64,000 nucleotides of DNA, from the NCBI GenBank assembly GCA_963720735.1, contig CAVRGL010000010.1, positions 372,001-436,000 of the forward strand, in the 5' to 3' direction. The notes under the pieces are model-generated. The model was not told where the DNA came from. It made no database searches and saw nothing but the letters and a program-made list of their open reading frames with translations. Below are positions 56,589-64,000 of this stretch, piece by piece. How positions within the stretch are numbered: position 1 is the first letter of the stretch; each line of letters starts with the position of its first letter. The stretch is from JBBRHQ01 sp963720735 (GTDB lineage: Bacteria > Actinomycetota > Thermoleophilia > Solirubrobacterales > 70-9). A program made the translations under genes and the position numbers.

Positions 56589-57044
56589 TCAGGCCGCGTA
56601 CCCCTTGACTCGGATCTCTCCCTTCGCGAGATCGACGGTCCCGGGCGCCCAGACCTGGATCGCATTGACCCAGGAGTACTCAGGGTGGGAGGTCGCCAGC
56701 GTCACGTTCTCCCGCAACTGAAGCACCGGCGCCTCGCCCAGCGCGACGCCGTCGGCGGCCAGTGCGATCTTCTTGCCGTCATCGGTGGTGATCTCGGCGT
56801 AGATGTTGAGCTCGAAGCGGCCGTTAGGGCGTAGGTAGAGGTAGTCCACGCCCTTGACCGATCCATTGATCCTCGATCCGGTAACGGGACCTTCAAAGTA
56901 GACGTCAATGCGCGCCCCTTCGGCCGGCGGCGGTTCCTGCCGCGACGCCAGAGGCCCCATCGACGCGCCGTACTCCACCACCTGGGTGACCTTCGGCGTG
57001 TACTCGTAGAGCAGCTCGCCCGGGATTTGCGGTTGGTCGCTGAT
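56589..57044 (-). CDS. DUF3237-like protein with an apparent ATC start
   Basis: The 151-residue protein resembles DUF3237: ELLYEYTPKVTQVVEYGASM, VYFEGPVTGSRINGSVKGVD, YLYLRPNGRFELNIYAEITT and DDGKKIALAADG. The canonical GTG codons in frame (near 56981) would remove the first conserved strand. ATC 57044 gives MSDQPQIPGELLYEYTPKV and has a strong AAGGAGG exactly 5 bases upstream (57050-57056 on the complement). That makes ATC the best-supported start. Biochemical function of the family is unknown. Confidence 0.72.
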   Translation of the reverse strand: MSDQPQIPGELLYEYTPKVTQVVEYGASMGPLASRQEPPPAEGARIDVYFEGPVTGSRINGSVKGVDYLYLRPNGRFELNIYAEITTDDGKKIALAADGVALGEAPVLQLRENVTLATSHPEYSWVNAIQVWAPGTVDLAKGEIRVKGYAA

Positions 57045-57149
57045 GAGGGCCTCCTTCTGAGGTGAGCACGGTTGGGCCGCGATCCTCTCACACCGATCCT
57101 CGCCTCACCGCCTCGCCGCTGGGGGATTGTGAAGGCGATGTCCTTTGTG

Positions 57150-57381
57150 CGGTGTTACTAAGTGGCTCTAACCACCAAGCCTGGGCTGGGACCATGTTGT
57201 CCGGATTGGCGGGGAGGCCGAGATCGCCGCGGCCGCGAGAGTACCGGTTCTCCTCAAGGACGACCCCCGCCTGGTACCGCTGGAGACGCTGCCGGGCCGC
57301 AACCATTACGACTTCCCGGCGGGCGAGCAGCCGCCTTGGCAATGGCAGATACCCGGCCGCTACCCCGGATGGTCCAGCTGA
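57150..57381 (+). pseudogene. Decayed second copy of the C-terminal half of the gene at 55883
   Basis: The frame ending at 57381 reads ARVPVLLKDDPRLVPLETLP, GRNHYDFPAGEQPPWQWQIP and GRYPGWSS, nearly identical to the end of the protein at 55883-56542. Similarity continues upstream through PSLGWDHVVR (PSIGWGRVVR in the intact copy) and VTKWL, where the Tyr codon TAT-context has become a TAA stop. Before about 57150 it fades. No N-terminal half is present. It is a remnant of a partial or decayed tandem duplication. The rest of 57045-57493 holds nothing recognisable. Confidence 0.8.
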
Positions 57382-57493
57382 GCAACCCGGAGTGTTCGAG
57401 CTGCGGCCAGGCGACGTCGCCCTACTTCCGCGCCGGCACCAGGTCCGTCTGGACGATCACCGAGCCGTTCAAGAAGTTCGTCGTGATATCGAG

Positions 57494-58477
57494 CTAGGCC
57501 GGCTCGGCGCGCCCCTCGGCGTCGGCGTCGGCGTCGGCGTCGCGGATCAGCCCGCGCCAGTCTGTGGTGCCGAAGACCAGAAGGATCGAGCCGAAGCCGA
57601 GGATGACCGACCAGGCGGCCATCGCTATCTGCGTCCCGACCGAGAAGGAGAGCACCGCCGAGCGGGATGGTCCCTCGAGGGTGGCGACGAGCAGTGCCTG
57701 CTGTGCTCCCGCCCCCCCGGGGGTGAAGGGGACGATCGTGGCGATCGCCTGGACGCTCATCACCAGCATCACGTTGGCGATCGAGCCACCGATCTGGAAA
57801 GCCTCGAGGAAGAACCAGAAGGCGGCGAAGCGGCAGAGCCAGCCGACCCCCTGCCAGGCCGCCACCTGGCGCAGGTAGCGGCGCGGCTCGGTGAGCACCG
57901 CGACGCCCTGCTTGATCCGCAGCCAGAACTCCTCGGCGCGGCGGGCGAGCAGGGCGAAGGCGATCAGCGACCCGACTCCGATCACGGTGACGGTGAAGAT
58001 CAGCAGCTGGGGGTTCCCCGCCCAGAAGGCGATGTCGAATGCGGGCAGGTCGGGGAGCTCCGGGGGTCGGGGAAGGAGGCCCTGGGTGATCGCGTAGAGC
58101 AGGACCAGCACCCCGACCGTGGTGTCGAACACCGACTGGACGAAGAAGGAGGAGGTGACGGCCGCATAGGAGGAGTGCGGGATCTGCTTCTTGACCAGAA
58201 AGATCTTGGTGACGTCGCCGGCCCGCGCCGGGATGATCGCGTTGATCCCCGCCCCGGCCAGATAGGAGGCGGTGACGCGGACGAATGAGATGGGAGTCCC
58301 CGGGTAGGCGGCGCGCAGGACGTTGTGCCAGGCACGGGCCCGGGATACCTGCATCGCGCTCAGCATCAGCAGCGCCATGGCGAAGGGCAGCCAGCGGACA
58401 TCCGCCAGGTGGGAGAAGAACGCCCCCGCGGCGTCGGTGAAGGAACGAAAGCTCGAGGAGAAGTCAGCCGCGATCAC
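57494..58477 (-). CDS. Flippase-like (LPG synthase TM-domain/UPF0104 family) membrane protein
   Basis: The 327-residue protein has about eight helices of the family that includes the membrane part of lysylphosphatidylglycerol synthases and AglD-type proteins. VSRARAWHNVLRAAYPGTPI, SYLAGAGINAIIPARAGDVT, FFVQSVFDTTVGVLVLLYAI and IVPFTPGGAGAQQALLV are the typical blocks. It may flip or bind lipid-linked substrates. The C-terminal tail DADADADAEG comes from a 6-bp microsatellite (57516-57541). The GTG start 58477 is 30 bases from the divergent sulfotransferase. Confidence 0.87.
   Translation of the reverse strand: MIAADFSSSFRSFTDAAGAFFSHLADVRWLPFAMALLMLSAMQVSRARAWHNVLRAAYPGTPISFVRVTASYLAGAGINAIIPARAGDVTKIFLVKKQIPHSSYAAVTSSFFVQSVFDTTVGVLVLLYAITQGLLPRPPELPDLPAFDIAFWAGNPQLLIFTVTVIGVGSLIAFALLARRAEEFWLRIKQGVAVLTEPRRYLRQVAAWQGVGWLCRFAAFWFFLEAFQIGGSIANVMLVMSVQAIATIVPFTPGGAGAQQALLVATLEGPSRSAVLSFSVGTQIAMAAWSVILGFGSILLVFGTTDWRGLIRDADADADAEGRAEPA
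57516..57541. repeat. 6-bp microsatellite (TCGGCG, about 4.3 copies)
   Basis: The repeat encodes alternating Asp-Ala at the end of the flippase-like protein. Changes by whole units would keep the frame and vary the acidic tail length. Confidence 0.8.
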
Positions 58478-58489
58478 GGTCTCGCGGCG

Positions 58490-58500
58490 AAGCTACACTA
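58490..58500. promoter_or_regulatory. Overlapping divergent promoter, flippase/sulfotransferase
   Basis: On the plus strand TACACT (58494-58499) ends 8 bases before TTG 58508. On the minus strand TAGTGT (58500-58495) and TAGCTT (58495-58490) face GTG 58477. The -10 elements of the two genes share the same bases, so only one can be used at a time. Confidence 0.45.
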
Positions 58501-58507
58501 GCCAGCC

Positions 58508-59497
58508 TTGTCCAACGCCCAGACAGAGACCGACTCCCCCGCCGCCGCATATGACCCCGCCGACAAGGCGATGTGCGCCCGCGCCCGGGAGCGCTTCACC
58601 GCCGACCGCAAGCGCAGCTCGCGCCGCCGGCGAAAGCCGCACGCGGCGATGCCGAGCCTGATCATCATCGGCGGGCTGAAGTGTGGGACGACGAGCATCC
58701 ACCACTATCTCGGGCTGCATCCCGAGATCCAGATGTCGAAGCCGAAGGAGCTCAATTTCTTCGTCTCCGAGCTCAACTGGGACCTCGGCCTCGACTGGTA
58801 CGCGAGCCGCTTCGACGACCGCTTCGCGGTTCGCGGGGAGTCATCGCCCCACTACACGAACCTGCCCCGCTATACGGACGTGGCCGAGAGGATCCACCGG
58901 CATTGCCCCGATGCCCGCCTCATCTACATGGTCCGCGACCCGATCAAGCGCGTCCTCTCGCACTGGGTGCACGCCACCGGGGCGGGCTATGAGACCCGGG
59001 CGCTGGAGCCCACCCTCTCGGCGGCCGACACCGCCTACGTCGCCCGCTCGCTGTACTGGATGCAGCTCCAGCCCTACCTGGAGCAGTTCGAGCGCGATCA
59101 GATCGAGGTGATCACCCAGGAGGAGCTGCAGGGCGAGCGCACCGAGACGATGCGCAGGGCATTCCGCTTCGCCGGGGTCGACGAGACCTTCAACTCCGAG
59201 CAGTTCGACCGCGAGTGGGAGAAGTCGAGCGCCAAGCAGGGCGACAAGTACCAGTTCATGGAGCGCCTGATCAAGCTCCCGGGGTTTCGCTCCTTCGACC
59301 GCAACTTCGACCGCCTGCCCGAGTCGATGCGCTGGATCGTCGAGAAGGTGGTCCACGACCCCGAGGCCGCCCCGGCGCCGAAGCCGAAGCTCCCCGACGA
59401 GGTGTTCGAGACGCTGCGCGGCCGCTTCGGCGAGGACGTCGCGGCGCTGCAGCGGTTCGCGGGCCGCGACTTCGCCGGCTGGCACGACTACTCCTGA
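58508..59497 (+). CDS. Sulfotransferase
   Basis: This PAPS-dependent sulfotransferase has 329 residues. The 5'-phosphosulfate loop is LIIIGGLKCGTTSIHHYLGL. The 3'-phosphate site is LIYMVRDPIKRVLSHWVHA (the Arg and Ser). PKELNFFVSE is the family's substrate-proximal block. An N-terminal basic Arg/Lys-rich part (residues 15-45) is not conserved in type. The acceptor is unknown; the product could be a sulfated surface glycan or lipid, while the sulfatase at 2737 would do the opposite. TTG 58508 fits the -10 spacing. Confidence 0.9.
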   Translation: MSNAQTETDSPAAAYDPADKAMCARARERFTADRKRSSRRRRKPHAAMPSLIIIGGLKCGTTSIHHYLGLHPEIQMSKPKELNFFVSELNWDLGLDWYASRFDDRFAVRGESSPHYTNLPRYTDVAERIHRHCPDARLIYMVRDPIKRVLSHWVHATGAGYETRALEPTLSAADTAYVARSLYWMQLQPYLEQFERDQIEVITQEELQGERTETMRRAFRFAGVDETFNSEQFDREWEKSSAKQGDKYQFMERLIKLPGFRSFDRNFDRLPESMRWIVEKVVHDPEAAPAPKPKLPDEVFETLRGRFGEDVAALQRFAGRDFAGWHDYS

Positions 59498-59505
59498 TCT
59501 GCCCC

Positions 59506-59511
59506 TAGTCT
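59506..59511 (+). promoter_or_regulatory. -10-like TAGTCT
   Basis: TAGTCT ends 7 bases before GTG 59519; no Shine-Dalgarno is present. Confidence 0.45.
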
Positions 59512-59518
59512 CCAGGGG

Positions 59519-59974
59519 GTGCGGATCGCGGTCGCAGCGGACGAGCGGGTCGGAGTGGCCGACGCGGTCATCGGTGAGCTGGAGCGGCGCGGGCACGACG
59601 TCCTCCCCCACGGGGCACTGAGCGCCGAGGAGCGCGACGACTGGGCCTGGGCCTCGGCGGCAGCGGCACGCGACGTCGCCGAGGGTCGGGCCGACCAGGC
59701 GGTGGTCTGCTGCTGGACCGGGACCGGGGCGTCGATCGCCGCCAACAAGGTTCCCGGGGTGCGGGCGGCCCTATGCGCCGACGGGGCCACCGCGGCCGGC
59801 GCCCGGCGCTGGAACGATGCCAATGCGCTGGCGCTCAGCCTGCGCTCGACCTCGGAGGCCGAGCTCACGGAGATCCTCGACGCCTGGTTCGAGAGCGAGC
59901 CGAGCGGCGAGGAGGACGACCGTGCCAACGTCGCCCACCTGGCCCGGCTCGACGCCGGGGACCATCCGGGCTGA
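59519..59974 (+). CDS. RpiB/LacAB-family sugar-phosphate isomerase
   Basis: The 151-residue protein begins MRIAVAADERVGVADAVIGE and has the active-site loop AVVCCWTGTGASIAANKVPG. In RpiB of E. coli the matching loop is CGTGIGISIAANK, so the base Cys is kept (Cys65) and the following Gly is Trp. RWNDANALALSLRSTSEAEL matches the later conserved part. It should interconvert ketose and aldose phosphates, such as ribose/ribulose 5-phosphate, but the substrate is not certain. Confidence 0.83.
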   Translation: MRIAVAADERVGVADAVIGELERRGHDVLPHGALSAEERDDWAWASAAAARDVAEGRADQAVVCCWTGTGASIAANKVPGVRAALCADGATAAGARRWNDANALALSLRSTSEAELTEILDAWFESEPSGEEDDRANVAHLARLDAGDHPG

Positions 59975-60146
59975 AGCCGTCTGCGGTGCTAGTGGCGCCA
60001 GGGCATCTCGGTCTCCGATTCGTGGACTCTGCTGGGCGGCGGAATCCGGCCGCTCGCCGGTGGTGTCGGAGCGAGGTCCGGGTACCCCAATTCGGAGCGA
60101 AGCGGTCCATATAACCGTTGACGGTGTTCTCATACGAATGTCCAGG

Positions 60147-60176
60147 TTGAAGCCCACCCGCAGCGGCGACTAGCCT
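60147..60176 (+). promoter_or_regulatory. Promoter TTGAAG-18-TAGCCT before the HD-GYP gene
   Basis: TTGAAG (60147-60152) and TAGCCT (60171-60176) are 18 bases apart. The transcript would start near 60183 and have a short leader with GGAG before ATG 60223. The rest of 59975-60222 has no gene. Confidence 0.5.
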
Positions 60177-60222
60177 GGCGATTGACCGGAGCCCTGCGCC
60201 CGTGCCGGGCAGGGAGCACGAG

Positions 60223-61668
60223 ATGGAGCCGCCGCCGACCCCCCCACAAGACGCCGCAGGCAGGACCGGGTTCCCCGGGGGCGGCCATACCGGGCTCGAC
60301 CCCGGCGTGCAGCGGCTGCTCGCCGAGTCCCGGAGCCGCCAGGTGAGCGAGTTCACGCCTCGCGAGCTGCGGACGGAGACAATCGTCGCCGTCTCCTTCA
60401 TCGCCGCCGCGACCGCGGCGGCGCTGCTCCTGCCGACCTCACGCGATTTCGATCCCTGGGTGGCGCTCGCCGCCGCCGTCGCGCTCGCGCTCAGCGCCCG
60501 GGTCGAGTTCCACACCGGAGCCGGCTGGACGGTCCCCACCCAGCTCGTCTTCGTGCCGATGCTGTTCGTCCTCCCGACCCCTGACGTCCCCGCCCTGGTC
60601 GCCGCCGGGCTGCTTCTCTCCAAGGTCGCCGAGTACAAGCGGGGCGAGGTCCGTCCCGGGCGCGCCCTGCTTGCCTTCGGCGACTCCTGGTACGCGCTCG
60701 GACCGGCAGTGGTCATCTCGCTCGCCGGAGCCGAGGTGCCGCTGTGGAGCGATTGGCCCGTCTACGTTGCGGCGCTGGCCTCGCAGCTGGCGATCGACGC
60801 CGGCGTCTCGATGCTGCGGGCCCGCTTCGGGCTCGGGGTCTCGATCCTGCCCCACCTCGCCGAGCTGCGGAGCGTCTACCTGGTCGACGTGCTGCTCTCG
60901 CCGATCGGGCTCCTTGCCGGCTTCGCCAGCCAGGGTCAGAGCTATGCCTTCCTGCTGGTGCTGCCGCTGGCGGCGCTGCTGGCGGTCTTCGCCCGCGAGC
61001 GCCAGGCGCGGATCGACTCCGCGGTCGCGCTCAGCGACGCCTACCGCGGCACCGCCCTGCTGCTCGGCGAGCTGATTTCTGCCCGTGACGAGTACACCGG
61101 CGAGCACAGCCGCAGCGTCGTCATCCTCTCGATCGAGGTCGCCGAGCGGATCGGGCTCAGCGAGCGCCAGAAGAGGGAGGTCGAGTTCGCCGCCCTGCTG
61201 CACGACGTCGGCAAGATCTCCACCCCGCAGGAGATCCTCCACAAGGCCGAGCCGCTCACCGATGAGGAGTTCGAGGTGGTGAAGAAGCACGTCACCGACG
61301 GCCAGCTGATGCTGGAGCGGATCGGCGGCACCCTGGGGGAGGCCTCCTACATCGTCCGCACCCACCACGAGCGCTTCGACGGCAGCGGCTACCCCGACGG
61401 CCTCGCAGGGGAGGAGATCCCGCTGCCGGCGAGGATCATCGCCGCCTGCGACGCCTTCAACGCGATGACCACCGACCGCCCCTACCGGCAGGCGATGTCG
61501 ATCGCGACGGCCATCTCGACCCTGCGGGCCGCCGCAGGAACCCAGTTCGACCCACTGGTGATCGCGACCCTGACAGAGCTGATCACCGAATCCCTGCAGC
61601 GGATCGGCGGCGACCCGGGCAAGGTCCCGCCCGACGACAGCGACTGGCTCGAGGCCCTGCGTGCCTGA
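60223..61668 (+). CDS. Membrane-anchored HD-GYP domain protein
   Basis: The 481-residue protein has an N-terminal Pro-rich tail and about six to seven membrane helices (residues about 50-260). A C-terminal HD-GYP domain follows: SARDEYTGEHSRSVVILSIE, ALLHDVGKIS with His327-Asp328, then THHERFDGSGYPDGLAGEEI and AACDAFNAMTTDRPYRQAM. Such domains degrade cyclic di-GMP, and the HHExxDGxGYP motif is intact. The membrane part is MASE-like and could sense a signal. ATG 60223 has GGAG at 60214; the next gene overlaps by 8 bases. Confidence 0.9.
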   Translation: MEPPPTPPQDAAGRTGFPGGGHTGLDPGVQRLLAESRSRQVSEFTPRELRTETIVAVSFIAAATAAALLLPTSRDFDPWVALAAAVALALSARVEFHTGAGWTVPTQLVFVPMLFVLPTPDVPALVAAGLLLSKVAEYKRGEVRPGRALLAFGDSWYALGPAVVISLAGAEVPLWSDWPVYVAALASQLAIDAGVSMLRARFGLGVSILPHLAELRSVYLVDVLLSPIGLLAGFASQGQSYAFLLVLPLAALLAVFARERQARIDSAVALSDAYRGTALLLGELISARDEYTGEHSRSVVILSIEVAERIGLSERQKREVEFAALLHDVGKISTPQEILHKAEPLTDEEFEVVKKHVTDGQLMLERIGGTLGEASYIVRTHHERFDGSGYPDGLAGEEIPLPARIIAACDAFNAMTTDRPYRQAMSIATAISTLRAAAGTQFDPLVIATLTELITESLQRIGGDPGKVPPDDSDWLEALRA

Positions 61669-62416
61669 GGAGCCCTCGGCCTCACTGCGTCGCCTGCTCC
61701 CGGAGGCCGGGTCGGTGACGATCGCCGAGGCGATGGATTCCTACGAACCGTTCGAGCATCCCCACGAGGACCGCCCCTTCGTCGCGGTCAACTTCGCCGC
61801 CACGCTCGACGGCAGGGCAGCGATCGAGGGGCGCTCCGGCAAGATCGGCTCCGATGCAGACACCGAGATGCTGCAGCGGCTGCGGACCCGCTTCGACGCG
61901 GTGATGGTCGGCGCCGGGACGATCCGCGCCGAGCGCTACGGGCGGGTCGTCTCAAACCCCGCCTGGCGGGAGCGCCGGGAGCGGATCGGCCTCCCCCACG
62001 ACCCGCTCGCCGCGATCGTCAGCGGGCGGCTCGACCTTCCCTGGGACGCTCCGATCTTCACCTCGGGAGGCGGTCGGATCGTCGTCTTCACCTCATCCGA
62101 GGCGGAACCGCCGCAGACCGAGACCCCGCTGCAGGTGGTCCGCCACGACGATTGGGTGGACATCGCCGGGGCCCTGCGATACCTGAGGCGCGAACGCGGG
62201 ATCAGGGCGATGCTCTGTGAGGGGGGGCCCGGCCTGCACGGGGAGCTCGAGGCGACCGGGCTGGTCGATGAGCTCTTCCTGACGATCGCGCCGAAGCTCG
62301 CCGGCGGAGGCGGCCCCCACATCCTCGAAGGCGAGCTGCTCGAGGTCGCGGAGCTCGAGCTGATCTGGCTGCTCGAGCGCGACGGCGAGCTCTTCGCCCG
62401 CTACCGCCGCCCCTGA
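61661..62416 (+). CDS. RibD C-terminal-type reductase (dihydrofolate reductase superfamily)
   Basis: The 251-residue protein matches the RibD C-terminal/DHFR-like reductases. FVAVNFAATLDGRAAIEGRS, FDAVMVGAGTIRAERYGRVV, MLCEGGPGLHGELEATGLVD and ELFLTIAPKLAGGGGPHIL are the standard NADPH and substrate blocks. No deaminase domain is present. It could take part in riboflavin or F420-related reduction, but specificity is not readable. GTG 61661 overlaps the HD-GYP end by 8 bases, implying coupling. Confidence 0.85.
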   Translation: MPEEPSASLRRLLPEAGSVTIAEAMDSYEPFEHPHEDRPFVAVNFAATLDGRAAIEGRSGKIGSDADTEMLQRLRTRFDAVMVGAGTIRAERYGRVVSNPAWRERRERIGLPHDPLAAIVSGRLDLPWDAPIFTSGGGRIVVFTSSEAEPPQTETPLQVVRHDDWVDIAGALRYLRRERGIRAMLCEGGPGLHGELEATGLVDELFLTIAPKLAGGGGPHILEGELLEVAELELIWLLERDGELFARYRRP

Positions 62417-62468
62417 GCGGGCCGCGGTAGCGTTGGGGGCACATCACCCGCGAGAGGAAGGCCCAGCC

Positions 62469-63719
62469 ATGGACTTCAACCCCAGCCCCCAGGTCGAGTC
62501 GTTGCGCGAGCGCGTCGTCGCCTTCATCGATGAGCACGTCTACCCGAGCGAGCGCGAAGCCGCCGAGGCGCTGGATGCCGAGGTCACGGTCGACTCCAAC
62601 CTCGCCTACCCGGAGATCCTGGTCGAGCTGCGCGAGCGGGCCAAGTCCGAGGGCCTCTGGAACCTGTTCATGCCGGACGAGCGCTACGGGCCCGGCCTCA
62701 CCAACTGGGAGTACGGGCTGCTCTGCGAGGAGATGGGCCGCAGCCCGATCGCCGCGCCGATGGCCTTCAACTGCGCCGCACCGGACACCGGCAACTCCGA
62801 GATCCTCGCCGAGCACGGGACCGACGAGCAGAAGGAGGCCTGGCTGGCGCCGCTGCTCGACGGGCAGATCCGCTCCTGCTTCTCGATGACCGAGCCGGAG
62901 GTCGCCGGCTCGGATCCGACCACGCTGCGGGCCCGAGCCGTGCGCGACGGCGATCAGTGGGTGATCGACGGCCACAAGTGGTTCACCTCCGGAGCGGTCG
63001 GCGCCTCGCTGGCGATCGCGATGGTGGTCACCGACCCCGACGCGGCCCCCTACGCGCGCGCCTCGATGATCCTCGTCCCCACGGATACCCCGGGCTTCAA
63101 TCTGATCCGGCCGGTGCCGGTGATGGGTCACGACGGCGGGCCGGGGCACTGCGAGGTGCGCTACGAGGACTGCCGCGTGCCGGCCGCCAACCTGCTCGGC
63201 CCGGAGGGAGCCGGCTTCACGATCGCCCAGGACCGGCTCGGCCCCGGGCGCATCCACCACTGCATGCGGGCGATCGGGACCGCGGAGCGGGCGATCGAGA
63301 TGATGTGCCGCCGCGCCAACTCGCGGGAGGCCTTCGGCGGGGCGCTCGCCGAGAAGCAGTTCATCCAGGACTTCATCGCCCGCTCCCGGATGGAGGTCGA
63401 CCAGGCGAGGCTGCTGACCCTGTACGCGGCCTGGAAGATGGACACGGCGGGTAAGCGCGCCGCCCGCCAGGAGATCTCGATGATCAAGGTGGTCGCCGCC
63501 AACGTCGTCATGGACGTGCTCGACCGCGCCATCCAGGTGCACGGGGCGCTGGGGATGACCGACGACACCCCGCTGGCGATGATGTGGCGGTACAGCCGCA
63601 TGCTGCGGATCGCCGACGGCCCCGACGAGGTGCACAAGATGGTGATCGCCCGGCGCGAGCTGGGGCGCTGGGCGAAGCAGGCGGAGGCCGAGGCCCGGGC
63701 GGAGACCGCTAAGGCGTAA
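62469..63719 (+). CDS. Acyl-CoA dehydrogenase
   Basis: This 416-residue FAD-dependent acyl-CoA dehydrogenase has CFSMTEPEVAGSDPTTLRAR (FAD loop), IDGHKWFTSGAVGASLAIAM, LLGPEGAGFTIAQDRLGPGR, and later IQVHGALGMTDDTPLAMMWR and YSRMLRIADGPDEVHKMVIA. It is typical of the ACAD10/11-like class, often paired with the phosphotransferase gene, as is the case here. ATG 62469 follows GAGAGGAAGG. The exact acyl chain is unknown. Confidence 0.93.
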   Translation: MDFNPSPQVESLRERVVAFIDEHVYPSEREAAEALDAEVTVDSNLAYPEILVELRERAKSEGLWNLFMPDERYGPGLTNWEYGLLCEEMGRSPIAAPMAFNCAAPDTGNSEILAEHGTDEQKEAWLAPLLDGQIRSCFSMTEPEVAGSDPTTLRARAVRDGDQWVIDGHKWFTSGAVGASLAIAMVVTDPDAAPYARASMILVPTDTPGFNLIRPVPVMGHDGGPGHCEVRYEDCRVPAANLLGPEGAGFTIAQDRLGPGRIHHCMRAIGTAERAIEMMCRRANSREAFGGALAEKQFIQDFIARSRMEVDQARLLTLYAAWKMDTAGKRAARQEISMIKVVAANVVMDVLDRAIQVHGALGMTDDTPLAMMWRYSRMLRIADGPDEVHKMVIARRELGRWAKQAEAEARAETAKA

Positions 63720-64000
63720 GCCGCGAGGCCGCCTGCTCGGCGGCCTCGGCGAGGCGCTCGACGATCTTCGCGAACTGCTCGAAGCCCTCGCCCGAGTCCC
63801 CGTACTGGCCGGCCGCATAGCGAGCGAAGACGCCCTCGAGGATGATCGCCAGCTTCCAGTAGCCGAGGGCGACGAAGAAGTCGAGCTGACCGAGGTCGCG
63901 GCCCGAGCGCTCGGCGTAGCGCTCGGCGAGCTGCTCGCGGGTCGGGAAGCCGGGGGCCATCGTCGCCGGTTCGAACAGGGGCACGAACTCGTCCCCAGGC
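63709..64000 (-). CDS. Phosphotransferase (APH/ACAD10-like) family protein, 5' end outside window
   Basis: Only the last 96 residues or so are inside the window. APGFPTREQLAERYAERSGR, LGQLDFFVALGYWKLAIILE and GVFARYAAGQYGDSGEGFEQ are the C-terminal helices of aminoglycoside-phosphotransferase-like proteins that are partners of acyl-CoA dehydrogenases. The frame is open to the right edge, so the GTG at 63984 is internal. The 3' end overlaps the acyl-CoA dehydrogenase by 11 bases, tail to tail. Confidence 0.85.
   Translation of the reverse strand, partial: PGDEFVPLFEPATMAPGFPTREQLAERYAERSGRDLGQLDFFVALGYWKLAIILEGVFARYAAGQYGDSGEGFEQFAKIVERLAEAAEQAASRLTP

Overview
The window is high-G+C DNA (about 70% by eye) with dense, mostly short-gap genes, many GTG/TTG starts and 4-bp GTGA/ATGA stop-start overlaps. 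An LPXTG-type anchor, a polyprenol-phosphate-mannose synthase, a deazaflavin (F420)-type reductase, ThyX in place of ThyA, and a complete 14-subunit nuoA-N operon all point to an actinobacterium. The gene families together suggest a Thermoleophilia/Solirubrobacterales-like soil lineage; that placement is inference, since no 16S rRNA or other marker RNA is present. I found no rRNA, tRNA, CRISPR array or complete insertion sequence.

Layout. 1-15.7 kb is a cell-surface and glycan region. It holds two paralogous GT39/ArnT-like glycosyltransferases (3-1415 and 11622-13190), a CDF metal exporter, a Tat-type sulfatase, a large membrane protein, a Kelch-type propeller, a secreted phosphoesterase, a polyprenol-phosphate mannose synthase with GtrA and GT39 partners, and a secreted GH92 alpha-mannosidase with a frameshifted signal peptide. 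Between 7.1 and 8.0 kb lies a small gene graveyard: an internally deleted PIG-V-type mannosyltransferase and a DedA scrap. 15.7-27.7 kb is mixed metabolism: acyl-CoA carboxyltransferase, HAD phosphatase, Excalibur-thermonuclease, MFS transporter, thioesterase, CAP protein, msrB, serS coupled to a NarL-type regulator, cytochrome c, and flavin reductase.

27.7-43.1 kb is one long operon for respiratory complex I in the order nuoABCDEFGHI-(SnoaL-like gene)-JKLMN, with nearly every gene overlapping the next by 1-10 bases. 43-64 kb returns to single genes and short operons: F420-type reductase, VOC protein, methyltransferase, a double-length ThyX, a cupredoxin, a GH114-like lipoprotein, acs, a PssD/PssE (Alg14/Alg13-like) glycosyltransferase pair, CBS protein, enoyl reductase, flippase-like protein, sulfotransferase, RpiB-like isomerase, HD-GYP protein, RibD-like reductase, acyl-CoA dehydrogenase and the end of a phosphotransferase gene.

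Most unusual content. (1) A repeat family. Two copies of a structured element of roughly 220-245 bp (23851-24094 and 26994-27215) carry inverted terminal motifs and three internal hairpins, one with a compensatory base-pair change. The end motif of this element also occurs as an in-frame 39-bp tandem repeat inside nuoC and as a 20-bp core in nuoE. (2) A recurring TANNNT hexamer 6-9 bases before start codons that lack a Shine-Dalgarno, implying widespread leaderless transcription. (3) Three genes whose only sensible start is ATC or ACG. (4) Two frameshifts that separate a signal peptide (GH92) or an LPXTG anchor (cupredoxin) from its protein. Items 3 and 4 could partly be sequencing errors; each entry says how to tell.
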